From the NCBI GenBank assembly GCA_905182995.1, contig CAJJDP010000133.1, positions 10,013 through 74,012 of the forward strand: DNA of 64,000 nt, read 5' to 3'. Source of the stretch: Paramecium octaurelia. Its lineage: Eukaryota; Ciliophora; Oligohymenophorea; Peniculida; Parameciidae. The notes below the pieces were generated by a model, which worked only from the letters and a program-made list of their open reading frames with translations, had not been told where the DNA came from and made no database searches. Shown here one piece after another: positions 49,667 to 61,334 of the stretch. The translations under genes were made by a program, and so were the position numbers. The first letter of the stretch is position 1; every line of letters begins with the position of its first letter.

Positions 49667-50594
49667 TAATAGATTAATTTATTATAAAATCTGAACTTTT
49701 TAACAATAATTCACTCTATTTTTATTATGAATTAATACTGTTTATTGTTCACCATATTAACACTATTGTTGTTTTTTCAGTACTGTTTAGCATTTCTTCA
49801 TTAATCCTGGTTGCTTAATTGAAATTAGGTTGGATTATTCTGTTATTGCAAAAATTCATATTATTATTTAACTAAACCAATAAATTGTTCTCAAACCAAG
49901 ACACAGCTTGATTTTAAGATATATATGTATAACTAGATATGAGAAGATAGACCCAGTAATAATATTAAAAGTGTAACAATAAAAATATTATTCAGATTAT
50001 TAATTATTTGTCTGTAATAAATCTTAAGCGTATTTATGCTGATAAAGAACGTACTATATGAGCATTCATATAAATCATTAATCATTACCAAAAATAATAA
50101 GAATTGTTTAAAGGAATATAATGGATTTGATATCACTAATATTAACTATTATTTTTATTGTATTTAAAATAAACGTACTCTACCATGGCAAAGGCAAATA
50201 TTCACTAAGGATTTCTTAAATTGTTAGTCATACAATTTACTTGAACCCATTATAATTGACTCTAAAAATGAGCAAGTTGTAAGAGTTGTTATAATAAACA
50301 CTACAATATAATGATAATGTTACCACTATTTATCATCTATTAAGTAATGAAAATAAAAACAATAGTGATATCATTTTTAATATTCAATTCTGACAAGTGC
50401 AACAAAGACAATTCCTAAGACATCCAGAGTTTAATTCCCCAAATTGAGCAATCTGTTTAAGCAAAAATATTAACAAATTAATAAAATCAATTGGACTTAA
50501 TTAGGATCATGTTTAGGGCTAATTTACAAAAGTTGAGAACTGATTGATCTAACTCAAATCTTTATATAATCTAATAATGATAACTACAATTAAT
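49667..50594. other. Gene-poor 0.9 kb
   Basis: Presumed upstream region of the B-box/CHY gene and 3' flank of the PAS gene. A hydrophobic minus-strand frame of about 67 codons at 49933-50136 is the longest I can see and lacks a clear start. I do not call a gene. Confidence 0.45.
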
Positions 50595-52107
50595 TCAATA
50601 TATACCACTATTTTCCATAAGCAACCTATCACATGGTCCTATCTATTTTAGATTGCTTCGAAAGTGAATATTTTATTGGAGTTGTTAAAATAATTAATAT
50701 GATTGATCCTATTTGATGAGGAGATCCAAAAATTGTTCATTCCGATAGTAGCATCCTCGTAGTATGAATTTGGTTTGGGAGCTTGTTTAAGTTCGAAATA
50801 TGAATGTCATTAGAATGGTTAGGAGTTCCTCAAATACATTCTTGAAGGTCAAAATTTAAAGGTGTTGTTTGTCAAATTAAAATTGAACTCTCTTATTGTA
50901 AGCCTTATTGAATAATTTAATAAAATGTTATATTTTTGGTACAATTTTACATTAATGCACAAATATGTTTGGTTTAACGGAGAATTTGGTGAGAATGTAC
51001 ATTAAATTGACTTTGTTCTAATACATGTAGGATAAATCTTATGTGGAAGATTTATTTAGCATCAGTAATTATTTAATTAGAAATGCTTTCAATTAGTACA
51101 AAAATAGATTGATTCCGGTTTCTAATCTTTGTATTTTGTCTTCCATTTTTATGTAGTTCTATTGCTTCTGATCCAGGATGATAATGAAGGTTTATTCTGT
51201 AAGTTAGACTTCTGAATATTTGATGTAGATTTTGTCAGAGGAGTTCTTGGAGTTAACGATTTCGTGTTCTTGATTGACGGTGATGTTGTCAGAGTACTTT
51301 CTTCGATTGAGGACGAAGGTTTCAAGTGTATTTCCATTGAGTTTATAGTTCCTTAAAATCAAATTAAGGTTCTGAAGATTGGAGTTGGTTGATTCGAATT
51401 AGTTGAAGGAATTAAAATTGGAGAGTTTGACCTGAAACCCAACGTTTTCCTTGTCGTAAACAAATATGGCAAAAGGATTCTCAATAATTTTGGGGATAAT
51501 CCAGTCTATTTGAATTTTAATAGTCATTACCTAAAGAATTATTTTATGTTGTATAGAGAAATGATTCCCTGTACTGTTTGTTGGTTCTTTGGAGAGGGAT
51601 TACGATCATAAGAGAGAGGATGAAACAATAGATGAAGGCTTAGATAGAGATGTCTGGTTGAAAGTACTTGGCAATTGCTAATTTGATGATGGCATTGTTA
51701 ATCACTTGGATTACAGCGAATTTGAAGTCTGACACTAGGATGATGATGGTGTGCATAACCATCATGTTTTATCCAAAGACAAAAGCTTCTTGGGGTTTGA
51801 AATCTGCCTCGGTGTACACTTGATAACACATTAAAAGATGGTTTATTCCAACTAGATAGAAGTCGATCCATTATTTTTTATAAAACATAACTACAAAGTG
51901 AAGGATGAAAACTAGTAGCCCAAGTGGAGCAAAAATGAAAACGTTTATATTATCTTACACAATAGCGCAAAATATTGATCTAATCATGCAAATTGTGAAA
52001 CACATCAAATTAATAACTTTGCAAGCAGGTATCGTTGATAAATATCTATGGCCCTAATACTTTTGTTCCAGGCTTTTTTAAATGAAAGTAAGACTAAACT
52101 TGTTCAT
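50595..52107 (-). CDS. Multi-TM sensor with PAS-like and kinase-like C-terminal region
   Basis: ATG 52105-52107 (MNKFSLTFIQKSLEQKYQGH), one 25-nt intron, TGA 50595-50597; spliced 1,488 nt, 495 residues. The first ~220 residues contain about five to six hydrophobic segments (for example VFIFAPLGLLVFILHFVVMF and AFIYCFILSLMIVIPL). A PAS-like segment follows: SLDWIIPKIIENPFAIFVYD through FIIILDQ. The rest resembles a worn histidine-kinase core (helical pair, then FKNVFEELLTILMTFIF as an N-box-like helix), but I see no phospho-acceptor His in an H-box or a glycine-rich ATP lid. It is probably a member of the large ciliate 6TM-PAS family, possibly a non-catalytic receptor. Confidence 0.7.
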
Positions 52108-52314
52108 TATTAAAATAAATTTTACTAGATTTAATTAATTACAATATACATTTTCACATCAACACACCTTAAGTTAGTTCAAGTAGACTCAAATTATAAG
52201 GGAAGAGGAGGACGTAAAATCATATGAAAATAATTGAGAAAAATGAAACGACTGATTTATTTAATATAACTAAATATATAATGTAAATTATATAATTTAT
52301 TATATAATATATAA

Positions 52315-53752
52315 ATGAATAATTGTTCAAGCAAAAAGAATGTAATATTTAAACCAACATTGCCAAGATTGAAAATCATTCATTAACAACGATAAATATT
52401 GAGTTCTCCTCAGAAAACTAAATTTAATGATGAAAAGAAATTAGAACAAATAGTTGAAAAGCGAAACTTTTAAAAGCAATTGGTCGATCTAGTCATACCA
52501 ATACATGATGATGCTCAGTCCAGTATCATAAATTCGGAGTTCTCCAAAAATGATTTGCTCAAACATTACAAGCAACTCCCATCCAAACCGACATTGTTGT
52601 TCGAAAAGGCAATGAAGGGATTGCACCCTCTGTAATAATAGGAGTATAGAAATAAAGAACTCAAAAAGTTGGATAAGAAAGTGTAACAATTAAACGAAAG
52701 AAACCCATTATAAGAATCATGGAAATCTCCATTCCTCTCACAACCCAGATTGTATAAATCGTCTGAAGAGGTTGACTTGAGTGCGTCTCAAGAGATCGAC
52801 CCCAATGTGTAAAATGTGGTGGTATTAAATGAAAATTTAAGAGGATTTGGCTCTAGATTGAGATCATACTTGGATTATGACAAAAACACCGTATTCGAGC
52901 GACAGAAAGGGAATCCCAAGTATTTGTATCGAGACAACATGATAAGGATGATAAAGAACAATTCCACAAAAGAGTTGGATTTGGTTAAGGAATGGAACAT
53001 ATTGATAAATTATGACAAATTGGTATCGCATGTTTAACTCCAGAAACCAGAAATTCGGATGTAACAGTTTGGAACCATTTCCTCCATAAGTCATTATTAC
53101 AGCATACAGGATTTCCACAAAAAGAAGATGGGCTAGAGTTTGACTCAATAGACTCCCAATTCTCAAATATCTCCACAATTTGTGGTCAAGAATTCAAGAC
53201 AAAGCAATTCATCGGAACCAATAGATTTTGGAAAATCGAATCAAGTGTTATTGGATGTTTCTGAGGTTGAGAAAGGACAAGACGACGTGTCTATTCACAA
53301 GGATACATTTTTGACCTATTGTTAAGTCTTTTGGGATTTGATACGCAAAGAGGATGAAATTGTGGAGAGAGTGGTTTGGGCATTCTGTAAGGGAGACCTC
53401 TTTACATTCAGTGGATTCAAACATTTCTATAAATTGATTGTGTTTCAAGAGGGGACATTCGAGGACTACATCAAGTTCACTTACGACTTCTTTTTGGCTC
53501 AAGATCGCAGTGAAATACCGTTTACAGAGATTCAAGGGTTGCTCAGATTGTTGGCATCTAGAATAGATGGGAAGGATCATGTATTAAGCGATTAAATACT
53601 TATGGATATAGTGAGTCAGATTCATAGGTAAAATGATAAAGAGTAATTATCATAGACCTCAAGTGATATCTAAGGATACGTTGTAGCAATTGATTTTTGA
53701 AGACAAGATCCCTCCGACAGTGGTTGTGAAGATGGTCTATGAGTAGTCCTGA
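52315..53752 (+). CDS. Degenerate EF-hand-like protein (469 aa)
   Basis: ATG 52315 (MNNCSSKKNVIFKPTLPRLK), one 28-nt intron (53628-53655), TGA 53750-53752; spliced 1,410 nt. The N-terminal ~330 residues are hydrophilic and Ser/Gln/Lys-rich. The C-terminal ~140 residues (TYCQVFWDLIRKEDEIVERV, GDLFTFSGFKHFYKLIVFQE, FFLAQDRSEIPFTEIQGLL) have the helix-loop-helix spacing of a calcineurin-B-like EF-hand pair, but the loops lack the usual DxDxDG pattern, so calcium binding is doubtful. The coding region has clearly higher GC than the surroundings. Function unknown. Confidence 0.75.
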
Positions 53753-53795
53753 TCAAATTGTGAATTATTAATATTTTTTATTAACGGCTACTTGA

Positions 53796-54280
53796 ATGTA
53801 CGATCAATCGCAAAGGCAAGAGCTGATTGAGTTCAGGAATTACGTTAGATAAGTGACTTAGGCAAAAATTAATAACACTTAAGAAAAATCTCCAAGTGGC
53901 AAGAATTCGACAAAATAATTGTCGTTTATTTTGAAGAGCACTCAACTAAGACAGAGTGTCTAAGAACCTATTAAGACTTATCAAAATATGAAAACCAGTT
54001 TTGATCAATCTTATATCTAAAGATCCACATCTCAACCATATGTTCAATTTGATGCTAATTGTTGGAAGGAAAATCAGAACTCTTTAATGAAGATTAAAAA
54101 TGAAGGCTATGTGAGTGTTTCTGACTTGATTAAAATCAGTAATGGTCTAAGTTAAATGTCTAAAAAGGAAATACATGATTTGAGTTCAAAGTATACGGAT
54201 CTTGTTATTCATTTAGTTATTTGCATTCCTTACACGAATTGGACTAGACACTCAGTACATTACTTAAAAGAATAGATTGA
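53796..54280 (+). CDS. Small helical protein, unknown (152 aa)
   Basis: ATG 53796 (MYDQSQRQELIEFRNYVRQV), one 26-nt intron (54191-54216), TGA 54278-54280; spliced 459 nt. A charged, Gln/Ser-rich protein with a helical C-terminus (SSNYLHSLHELDQTLSTLLK). It starts 43 bp after the stop of the EF-hand-like gene on the same strand. No family recognised. Confidence 0.65.
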
Positions 54281-54889
54281 TTTATAGACTAAATAAATAA
54301 TTATGTATTATTAATTTTAATTCTGCAATTAGAACAAGGGAAATATTATACAATTGTTCAGAAAATCATATTTTATAGGATGAAATTAAGCTATCAATTG
54401 AGGATTATGTTTACATAGGTTGGAAACCTTGGGAATTTGGTATGATATTTAGCGAAATGATTTTATGAAATCAATTGCTTCTATTAGTAACATGTGATTT
54501 TTGAATGCTATAAGGGTTCATTTATAATTTAGAGTATTTTATTACATGCGGAAGTACATCCAGGAATAAATTATTTGTTTCTAAAGTAGTTGGTAACTGT
54601 GTTTAAGAAAGTTTAGTAAGAGAACATTCTACTATAGGGTGTATAATTGTGTATATTTGATTTACGAATCATGAGTTTAAATTTTTTGAAATGTGAAAAA
54701 TCCAATAATCCGATAATCTCTCTATAACCTGCACTCTGATGGAGATAGACCATCTAAATTTAACCAATTATTCATAAAAGAGAATTAGGTTAATAAAATG
54801 GAGAAAGGTCAAATATTTTAAGAACATATCATGATAAATATTATTCTTTGAAAATTGAAATATTTAGTAATATTTTGTATAGTTTTTGC

Positions 54890-55026
54890 TCTATTTGAAA
54901 GATAAATAGGTTATAAATTCAAGCCTACTTGAAGAATAGAAGCAAATTAAGGAGGCTTAGAAATTCTCAGTGGGAATGGCAGGAGCCTTACTATCTGAGA
55001 TTGTGAAGTAAATATTATTCCAATGA
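54890..55026 (+). CDS. Possible 3' exon of an unknown gene
   Basis: A + frame reading INSSLLEEQKQIKEAQKFSV and ending SEIVKQILFQ at TGA 55024-55026. It looks like the helical C-terminus of a gene whose upstream exons in 54300-54880 I could not resolve. The same exon recurs at about 56252-56388 in the second copy. Confidence 0.35.
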
Positions 55027-55057
55027 TCGATATTCATTATATCATTTATTTTATCCA

Positions 55058-55708
55058 TCACAAATTGGGATTTTATTATGAAGCCAATTAGATAACATCT
55101 GCATAAACTTGTAGTGGTCCCTTCTTCACAGTTCCATAGAGGGCTTGATATTTCTCGACTGCTAGTGGGTCCAAGGTGCCTCTTTCGATCTGGCTCTTTG
55201 CCTTTCTGTATTGGATTGCCCAGTTGAGAAATTCGACTGCCCTTGATTTATTTTAGTATGATGTTGCATAGTCATAGAAGACCTAGGTGTTAAGCGATCA
55301 CTTACTCTAGCACAATATGGGAGAACCAAGAATCCGAATCGCCATGAGTATCCAAAATTAAACAATTGAGCATAGACTTGTAGCCCAGCTGTAATGGATA
55401 TGTCTTGGAGATTCCACCAAAGCCATTGAGTACTGAAGGTCTTATTCAAGACAGTGCTGATGCTTGGATCGACAGTCTTATATAAATTGACCTCTGATTA
55501 TTCAATCTGAAAAGTGAATAATAGTATATCATACCTTTCCTAATTGCTATTTCAATTGGTATAGCTCTAATTTCTAACTGTAATGCTGAGTTAAAGCAGG
55601 GTAGAATGCCTTTCCAAATATCCAGAATCCCCTTATGCTTCTCTGCAATGCATAGGTATTTTTGTCAATCTCTGTTTAATACATCTCGTAATTCTCTCTG
55701 AAACTGTT
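55058..55708 (-). pseudogene. 5'-truncated copy of the 220-aa unknown gene
   Basis: Identical to 56420-57070 but cut at the N at 55709, so it lacks the ATG and the first ~21 codons. Stop TGA 55058-55060. The truncation coincides with the assembly join, so this is probably an artefact and not a true pseudogene. Confidence 0.85.
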
Positions 55709-55709
55709 N
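55709..55709. other. Single-base assembly gap (N)
   Basis: Lies exactly between the two copies of the 1,361-bp direct repeat. Confidence 0.95.
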
Positions 55710-57070
55710 ATACAATTGTTCAGAAAATCATATTTTATAGGATGAAATTAAGCTATCAATTGAGGATTATGTTTACATAGGTTGGAAACCTTGGGAATTT
55801 GGTATGATATTTAGCGAAATGATTTTATGAAATCAATTGCTTCTATTAGTAACATGTGATTTTTGAATGCTATAAGGGTTCATTTATAATTTAGAGTATT
55901 TTATTACATGCGGAAGTACATCCAGGAATAAATTATTTGTTTCTAAAGTAGTTGGTAACTGTGTTTAAGAAAGTTTAGTAAGAGAACATTCTACTATAGG
56001 GTGTATAATTGTGTATATTTGATTTACGAATCATGAGTTTAAATTTTTTGAAATGTGAAAAATCCAATAATCCGATAATCTCTCTATAACCTGCACTCTG
56101 ATGGAGATAGACCATCTAAATTTAACCAATTATTCATAAAAGAGAATTAGGTTAATAAAATGGAGAAAGGTCAAATATTTTAAGAACATATCATGATAAA
56201 TATTATTCTTTGAAAATTGAAATATTTAGTAATATTTTGTATAGTTTTTGCTCTATTTGAAAGATAAATAGGTTATAAATTCAAGCCTACTTGAAGAATA
56301 GAAGCAAATTAAGGAGGCTTAGAAATTCTCAGTGGGAATGGCAGGAGCCTTACTATCTGAGATTGTGAAGTAAATATTATTCCAATGATCGATATTCATT
56401 ATATCATTTATTTTATCCATCACAAATTGGGATTTTATTATGAAGCCAATTAGATAACATCTGCATAAACTTGTAGTGGTCCCTTCTTCACAGTTCCATA
56501 GAGGGCTTGATATTTCTCGACTGCTAGTGGGTCCAAGGTGCCTCTTTCGATCTGGCTCTTTGCCTTTCTGTATTGGATTGCCCAGTTGAGAAATTCGACT
56601 GCCCTTGATTTATTTTAGTATGATGTTGCATAGTCATAGAAGACCTAGGTGTTAAGCGATCACTTACTCTAGCACAATATGGGAGAACCAAGAATCCGAA
56701 TCGCCATGAGTATCCAAAATTAAACAATTGAGCATAGACTTGTAGCCCAGCTGTAATGGATATGTCTTGGAGATTCCACCAAAGCCATTGAGTACTGAAG
56801 GTCTTATTCAAGACAGTGCTGATGCTTGGATCGACAGTCTTATATAAATTGACCTCTGATTATTCAATCTGAAAAGTGAATAATAGTATATCATACCTTT
56901 CCTAATTGCTATTTCAATTGGTATAGCTCTAATTTCTAACTGTAATGCTGAGTTAAAGCAGGGTAGAATGCCTTTCCAAATATCCAGAATCCCCTTATGC
57001 TTCTCTGCAATGCATAGGTATTTTTGTCAATCTCTGTTTAATACATCTCGTAATTCTCTCTGAAACTGTT
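55710..57070. repeat. Direct repeat, copy 2 (1,361 bp)
   Basis: Identical by eye to 54348-55708. Unique sequence resumes at 57071, inside the first exon of the minus-strand gene, which is intact only in this copy. Confidence 0.9.
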
Positions 57071-57133
57071 GTCCCATTGTTACAGGGTTGGACTATTTAA
57101 TGCCACTGGTGATTTGGACAGCAACTTTACCAT
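56420..57133 (-). CDS. Unknown protein, 220 aa
   Basis: ATG 57131-57133 (MVKLLSKSPVALNSPTLQQW). A 28-nt intron after QQLGK and a 23-nt intron after YCAR leave 663 nt, giving 220 residues and TGA 56420-56422. The middle is aromatic and partly hydrophobic (STQWLWWNLQDISITAGLQV, FRFGFLVLPYCARVFYDYAT-like), followed by a charged helical tail. Its size, basic N-terminus and aromatic content would suit a ciliate-specific mitochondrial complex subunit, but this is only an inference. No family recognised. A truncated duplicate lies at 55058-55708. Confidence 0.75.
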
Positions 57134-57166
57134 ATCTAATAATTTAATTTAATTATATTTATTCGC
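57134..57166. promoter_or_regulatory. 33-bp divergent intergenic region
   Basis: Only 33 bp separate the ATG of the minus-strand 220-aa gene and the ATG of the plus-strand gene at 57167. It consists of A/T runs. Any promoter must be shared or lie within the coding regions. Confidence 0.6.
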
Positions 57167-57511
57167 ATGTAATAATATCCAATCAGATCCTATTCTAAGT
57201 ATTAAAACCAGCTTCAAGAATACACCACGCGATACACTCCAAACAAGTATACGGATTGGCACAAGAAGTACGAGCCCAAACACAAGTTCGATTGCCAACC
57301 TGACCTCCAATTCCAAGCTCAATCAATAGCTAACCAGAGGGATTTTCAAATTACGCAGAGAAGATACTCTCAATTCACTCAAGCACAAGCTCCCCTCAAC
57401 CAATATCATTCGGAGCGCTCTAACAAAGAGAATAAACCAAATATCTAATAAAATTTTGATGTGGAAACTTATGTTCGTAGACTCCAAATTAAACTAAACC
57501 AAAGACACTGA
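57167..57511 (+). CDS. Small Gln/Tyr-rich protein, unknown (114 aa)
   Basis: Uninterrupted frame of 115 codons from ATG 57167 to TGA 57509-57511. Begins MQQYPIRSYSKYQNQLQEYT and is rich in Gln, Tyr, Asn and Lys, with TDWHKKYEPKHKFDC in the middle. GC content is higher than in the flanks. It resembles small ciliate microtubule-associated proteins with repeated Tyr/Trp-Lys motifs, but I cannot assign it. Confidence 0.6.
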
Positions 57512-57745
57512 TTTCAATCAATATGTATTTCATATAGTTAAGTTGAATATCAATTATACTGTTACCCAGTATTTTGTCTTCAGCTCCACATCAATTAAAT
57601 TTACTGTTACTAAATGAAATGACCGCAGATTTCTCAAAATTCAAATATTTTAATTCAAACTGAAATTCTTTTAATAACAACCTAATCAATTCTTATATTA
57701 TTTTATTGATCACTATTTAACATCAATATAATCATTAGTAATTAT

Positions 57746-58907
57746 ATGAATTTTATTGAACGATTCTAGTTGATCAAATGCATGAAGCACCCTGAAAAGC
57801 CAATCACCAACTTGTGTTTGAATGAACAATGCAAAGAATTGCACTACTTTTGTTCGACCTGCGTCAAGGTCCATGTGGAACACTCCAAAGACATCATTTA
57901 CATGAAATAAATTGATCTTTTACTCAAACGCAATTCCAATGTCAATGAATTCTCACAGGACAGGTTGGGATTGGAAACATTCAACATCTATCGTGAATTC
58001 AAGAAAACAGTCCTTAATTAATTGAATCTCTTGGAAGAAGAACTGAGGATCATTATCAGCAATTTCGTCAACGATCCATAAATTAATCAATATGCCTACA
58101 AATTCTTAAAGAGCATCAATGACTTCGGCATAGAAGACCTTGAAGATTTAAGAGAATATCTTTTAAAGGAAAAGAAGGACATTTAAAAAAATTAAGTAAC
58201 ATTAAAAGAGAGTTAAAGCAAACAAAAGCTCATTGGACTCAAAGACCAACTAAATGAAAAGATTCCACATCTATAAAAGGAAGTGCTAAACCATTTAGAT
58301 TGTGTCAATAGGGTATTTTTGACTCAAAGTCAAAGAATCGATAGATTGAAGAAAATCTGTATTAGTATTTTTATCATCATATATTTCAGCTGACGAGGGT
58401 TTGAGCCAACCAAGCGTCTTCAATAATAACATAATCAGAATCAATTAATTCCAAATCAGAGACACGCCTTTGTATTTAGTTGGAATCTACTAGCCTATGT
58501 TATACAAGGGCAGTTATAATTCTACAAATTATGATTCACAAAGCAAATCTTCATTTTTAATAACATACAAGTTACATTTAGGAAATGATCTAACCAAATA
58601 TATTCTTAAAGAAAAAAAAAGATTGGAACATGAAAAATTGACAATTTAGGATGGACACCTATATTACTTTGAATTCAAGAATCCCATAAAGATGTTGCCT
58701 CATCAGACGTATAGTTTATCAATTACAACGAAAGAATAAAAACCATTTTACACTTATCAATATACCCTTAATCATGTTGATCATCCACTCATCAAGTGGC
58801 AATCAGAGAATCTATCAGAATCTAATTAGTTTATCAAATGGAAATATGATCATCTTTTCTCTTATCCAGACATTGATTAAGTGCCAGCATTGTAGGTGAA
58901 GTTGTGA
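57746..58907 (+). CDS. B-box zinc-finger, coiled-coil, beta-sandwich protein (376 aa)
   Basis: ATG 57746 (MNFIERFQLIKCMKHPEKPI), one 31-nt intron (58359-58389), TGA 58905-58907; spliced 1,131 nt. Residues ~12-50 form a B-box: CMKHPEKPITNLC, CKELHYFCSTCVKVHVEHSK, with the usual C-H-C-C-C-C-H-H ligands. A coiled coil follows (~60-205). After the intron come beta strands (TPLYLVGIYQPMLYKGSY, FLITYKLHLGN, HQTYSLSITT) reminiscent of the PHR domain found C-terminal to B-boxes in ciliate TRIM-like proteins. The TRIM order is kept but without a RING, so ubiquitin ligase activity is not expected. A scaffold or adaptor role is inferred. Confidence 0.8.
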
Positions 58908-58934
58908 CATTATTAAAATACATACATTTATTAA

Positions 58935-59753
58935 TCATTTTCTCAACTTTTTATATGCAATAACCAATCCAACCACTACAACCACTACAACTAAACCACC
59001 AAAAATGTAAAGTCCTAAGTAAGATTTTTACTCCTTGTTGTTATTTTGCTTCTTGGTCTTTCCACCACCCACTTTCGTTTCTGGTAATTTGGTGCTAGAA
59101 CTCCAAATTCTATGAGAAGGAGTGCCATCCCAACACAAGGGCGATGTGGATAGATTCAAATACTTATTTTCTATCCATTCCTCTACATTCGAATAGGAAT
59201 TCACTTTGTATCCTAATGAATTGCAGAATTGATCCCCATTATTCACAATATTTCTTAGTTCAGAACATAACACGTCATTCTAGAATTATAAATGTTCTTA
59301 CTTAATAACAAAGTCTCAATTTCTGAGTTTTTTCATCGTACTAGAATAAGTCTCTCCAACAAGCCTAATACATCTGGTTGCAATAGTGAGGACAGAACCC
59401 AACTCTTATTTGTTATCCAATATCGCCATCACAATCTGAACAAATAGTCTTAGTAAATATCTCCTAACATTACTGACTGAGTTCAACTGCTTATTGCTAT
59501 TCTCTGTACCATCTACGACATACTATAATCAAGCGTACTTAAATTTCAATTCCTCCAGATTTTGTTAGCTGCAACATGTTCTCTTTGAATAAGAATCGCA
59601 AAAGTACATTCCAGTCAACTAATGAAGCTTCTATTGTCCATAAGCTACTCTATTTTTCAAACTGCATTCCTAGTCTACCAACTGATTCATCACCTCCTGT
59701 ACGTACCCTAATTGCGCATATCCCACACTTACCAAAATTATATATATAATCAT
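58935..59753 (-). CDS. Folate-receptor-like type I surface protein (one-base frameshift)
   Basis: ATG 59751-59753 begins MIIYIILVSVGYAQLGYV, a signal peptide. Cys-rich ectodomain motifs are YFCDSYSKRTCCSQQNLEEL, ICSDCDGDIG, VGFCPHYCNQMYQACWRDL, LRLCYQ and VLCSEL, the pattern of the folate-receptor/riboflavin-binding fold expanded in ciliates. The C-terminus has a TM helix (LGLYIFGGLVVVVVVGLVIA) and a short basic tail. A 22-nt intron follows LRLCYQ; TGA 58935-58937. The frame must gain one base near 59525 (after LEELKF) to join the second Cys block; with it the total is 266 codons. Either the sequence lost one base or the gene is newly broken. Ligand unknown. Confidence 0.8.
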
Positions 59754-59958
59754 ATTTTAATTTATATTGACTTTTTAAGCTATTCCCAACATCTTAACTT
59801 GCCTACTACTTAACTCATTTTTTAAATATTATTTAAATTATGAACTGCTTAAATATTTGTCAATTCAATCTCACTCCTTCACTAAATAAATTAGTTTGAT
59901 TTATTTTTATTATTTGAAACAATTCTATTCGATAAATTTATAATTAATTAATTTTTAC

Positions 59959-60731
59959 ATGGAACTACTTCGATTAAGTTCTAATCATGTTGAGTTCAAC
60001 TACAACAAGTACGATAACATGCAATCAAACATCGTCCTCTACAATGATACTCTCACTCCTATTGCTTTCAAAGTACTATTGTTGATGACATTCTTAGTTC
60101 AAAGCCTCCAATCGAAATATCTTTTTAGTAAGACCAGCCATCGGAATCGTCTAGCCTAAACAAAACCAAGTAGTGCATGTCACTCTCCACTGCAAAGTCC
60201 TTGAAAATGCTATGAGTAATGAATTCAATGAGAAATTGCAATTGATCTCTATTCCAATTTTCTCAGGAATCCAAGACCCAGTAGCCATTTTCAAAGATCC
60301 AAGCAGACCATCTGATAACCAAAAAATCAGCATAGCCATCTAAACTATGGACAGAAAGATCACATCACAGGGTTGTGGAGGTCCTGATCAAGTGTTTTAG
60401 TCACTTCATAAATAGAATAGTGAATTGGACTTTCACAACACCACCACAGAACCCAAGTTTGATTAAACCAGATTTCAAGCCAGCAACAACCCACCTAATT
60501 TTGAACTGTTGTAGTAAGAGATGGCACAAAATGAATAGCAACTAGTAATCATTTATTAAATATTCAATTTAGTTGAACTTGCAAAAGACTCACAGTAATT
60601 CAATCTTGAAACCAAAGAACGACCCCAATAAAAACTCTAAAGATACTATCCTTATGATCATCGTAAGCATCTTGTCGTTCTACATAATTTTGCGATATTT
60701 TGATTTAATAAATAGAATTATTCCAAAATGA
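59959..60731 (+). CDS. VAP-like MSP-domain, tail-anchored ER protein
   Basis: ATG 59959, introns 60073-60097 (25 nt) and 60545-60572 (28 nt), TGA 60729-60731; spliced 720 nt, 239 residues. The N-terminal ~120 residues form an MSP domain: VEFNYNKYDNMQSNIVLYND, FKFKASNRNIFLVRPAIGIV, PKQNQVVHVTL. A Gln/Asn-rich coiled-coil linker follows, and the C-terminus ends in one TM segment (TILMIIVSILSFYIILRYF). This is the VAP (VAMP-associated protein) layout: an ER tail anchor whose MSP domain binds FFAT-motif proteins at membrane contact sites. Confidence 0.88.
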
Positions 60732-61334
60732 TAACAAATAAATAAATATCAATATTCTAATATTAATATGTAAAACTTTTCAATTTCTTTTTCCTTATTA
60801 AAATAGCACTATATATATTCATTAAGTGGTTAATTTAGGAATTTATTTATGAGATAATTTTATTACTTTAGGATTATTATTGTATATGTTGTTAATTTGA
60901 AATCTTTTATAGCTTTAAATTATTTCCTCTCAATATTTGAATCTCTACTGGGATTGAAGTTAATTTTTTAATTTTTTTCGTTTTCAATGAATTTAACCTT
61001 TTACAGTATCATTATTCGAATGATATATAGGGTAACAAAACCATTAGGTTTAAGAAGTAATTTATAAGTATTCAAGGAAATATATAAAACAAAGATAATA
61101 AATTTTTTAACAAAACAATCAAATTTAGCTTTGATCTTTCTAAACTATGATAATTTGGAGAGTATCGGCTTTCTGTTAAATGTGATATTGACACAATTTA
61201 ACATTTGAAATGACAATAGAGAATGTATGAAAAGTATTAGAATTATGAATTTTTCATTTAAACCCCCAATTTTTGATTATAAATATTAATATTTCATTTA
61301 ACAAAACAACATATATATCTAAAGACCTACAAGA
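60732..61334. other. Intergenic, AT-rich
   Basis: About 600 bp between two + strand genes, holding the 3' flank of the VAP gene and the upstream region of the TMEM43 gene. No other feature seen. Confidence 0.5.

Larger units (their letters stand above)
54348..55708. repeat. Direct repeat, copy 1 (1,361 bp)
   Basis: Repeated without visible difference at 55710-57070 (offset 1,362), with a single N between. It contains the tail of a + strand gene and most of a minus-strand gene (truncated here, complete in copy 2). Best explained as unmerged overlapping contig ends. Confidence 0.9.

Noticed and set aside
51149-51337. Ser/Thr-rich 62-residue protein on the minus strand
   Set aside because: It is an alternative frame of the PAS-protein gene, which is open there in the frame giving NRRKYSDNITVNQEHEIV.
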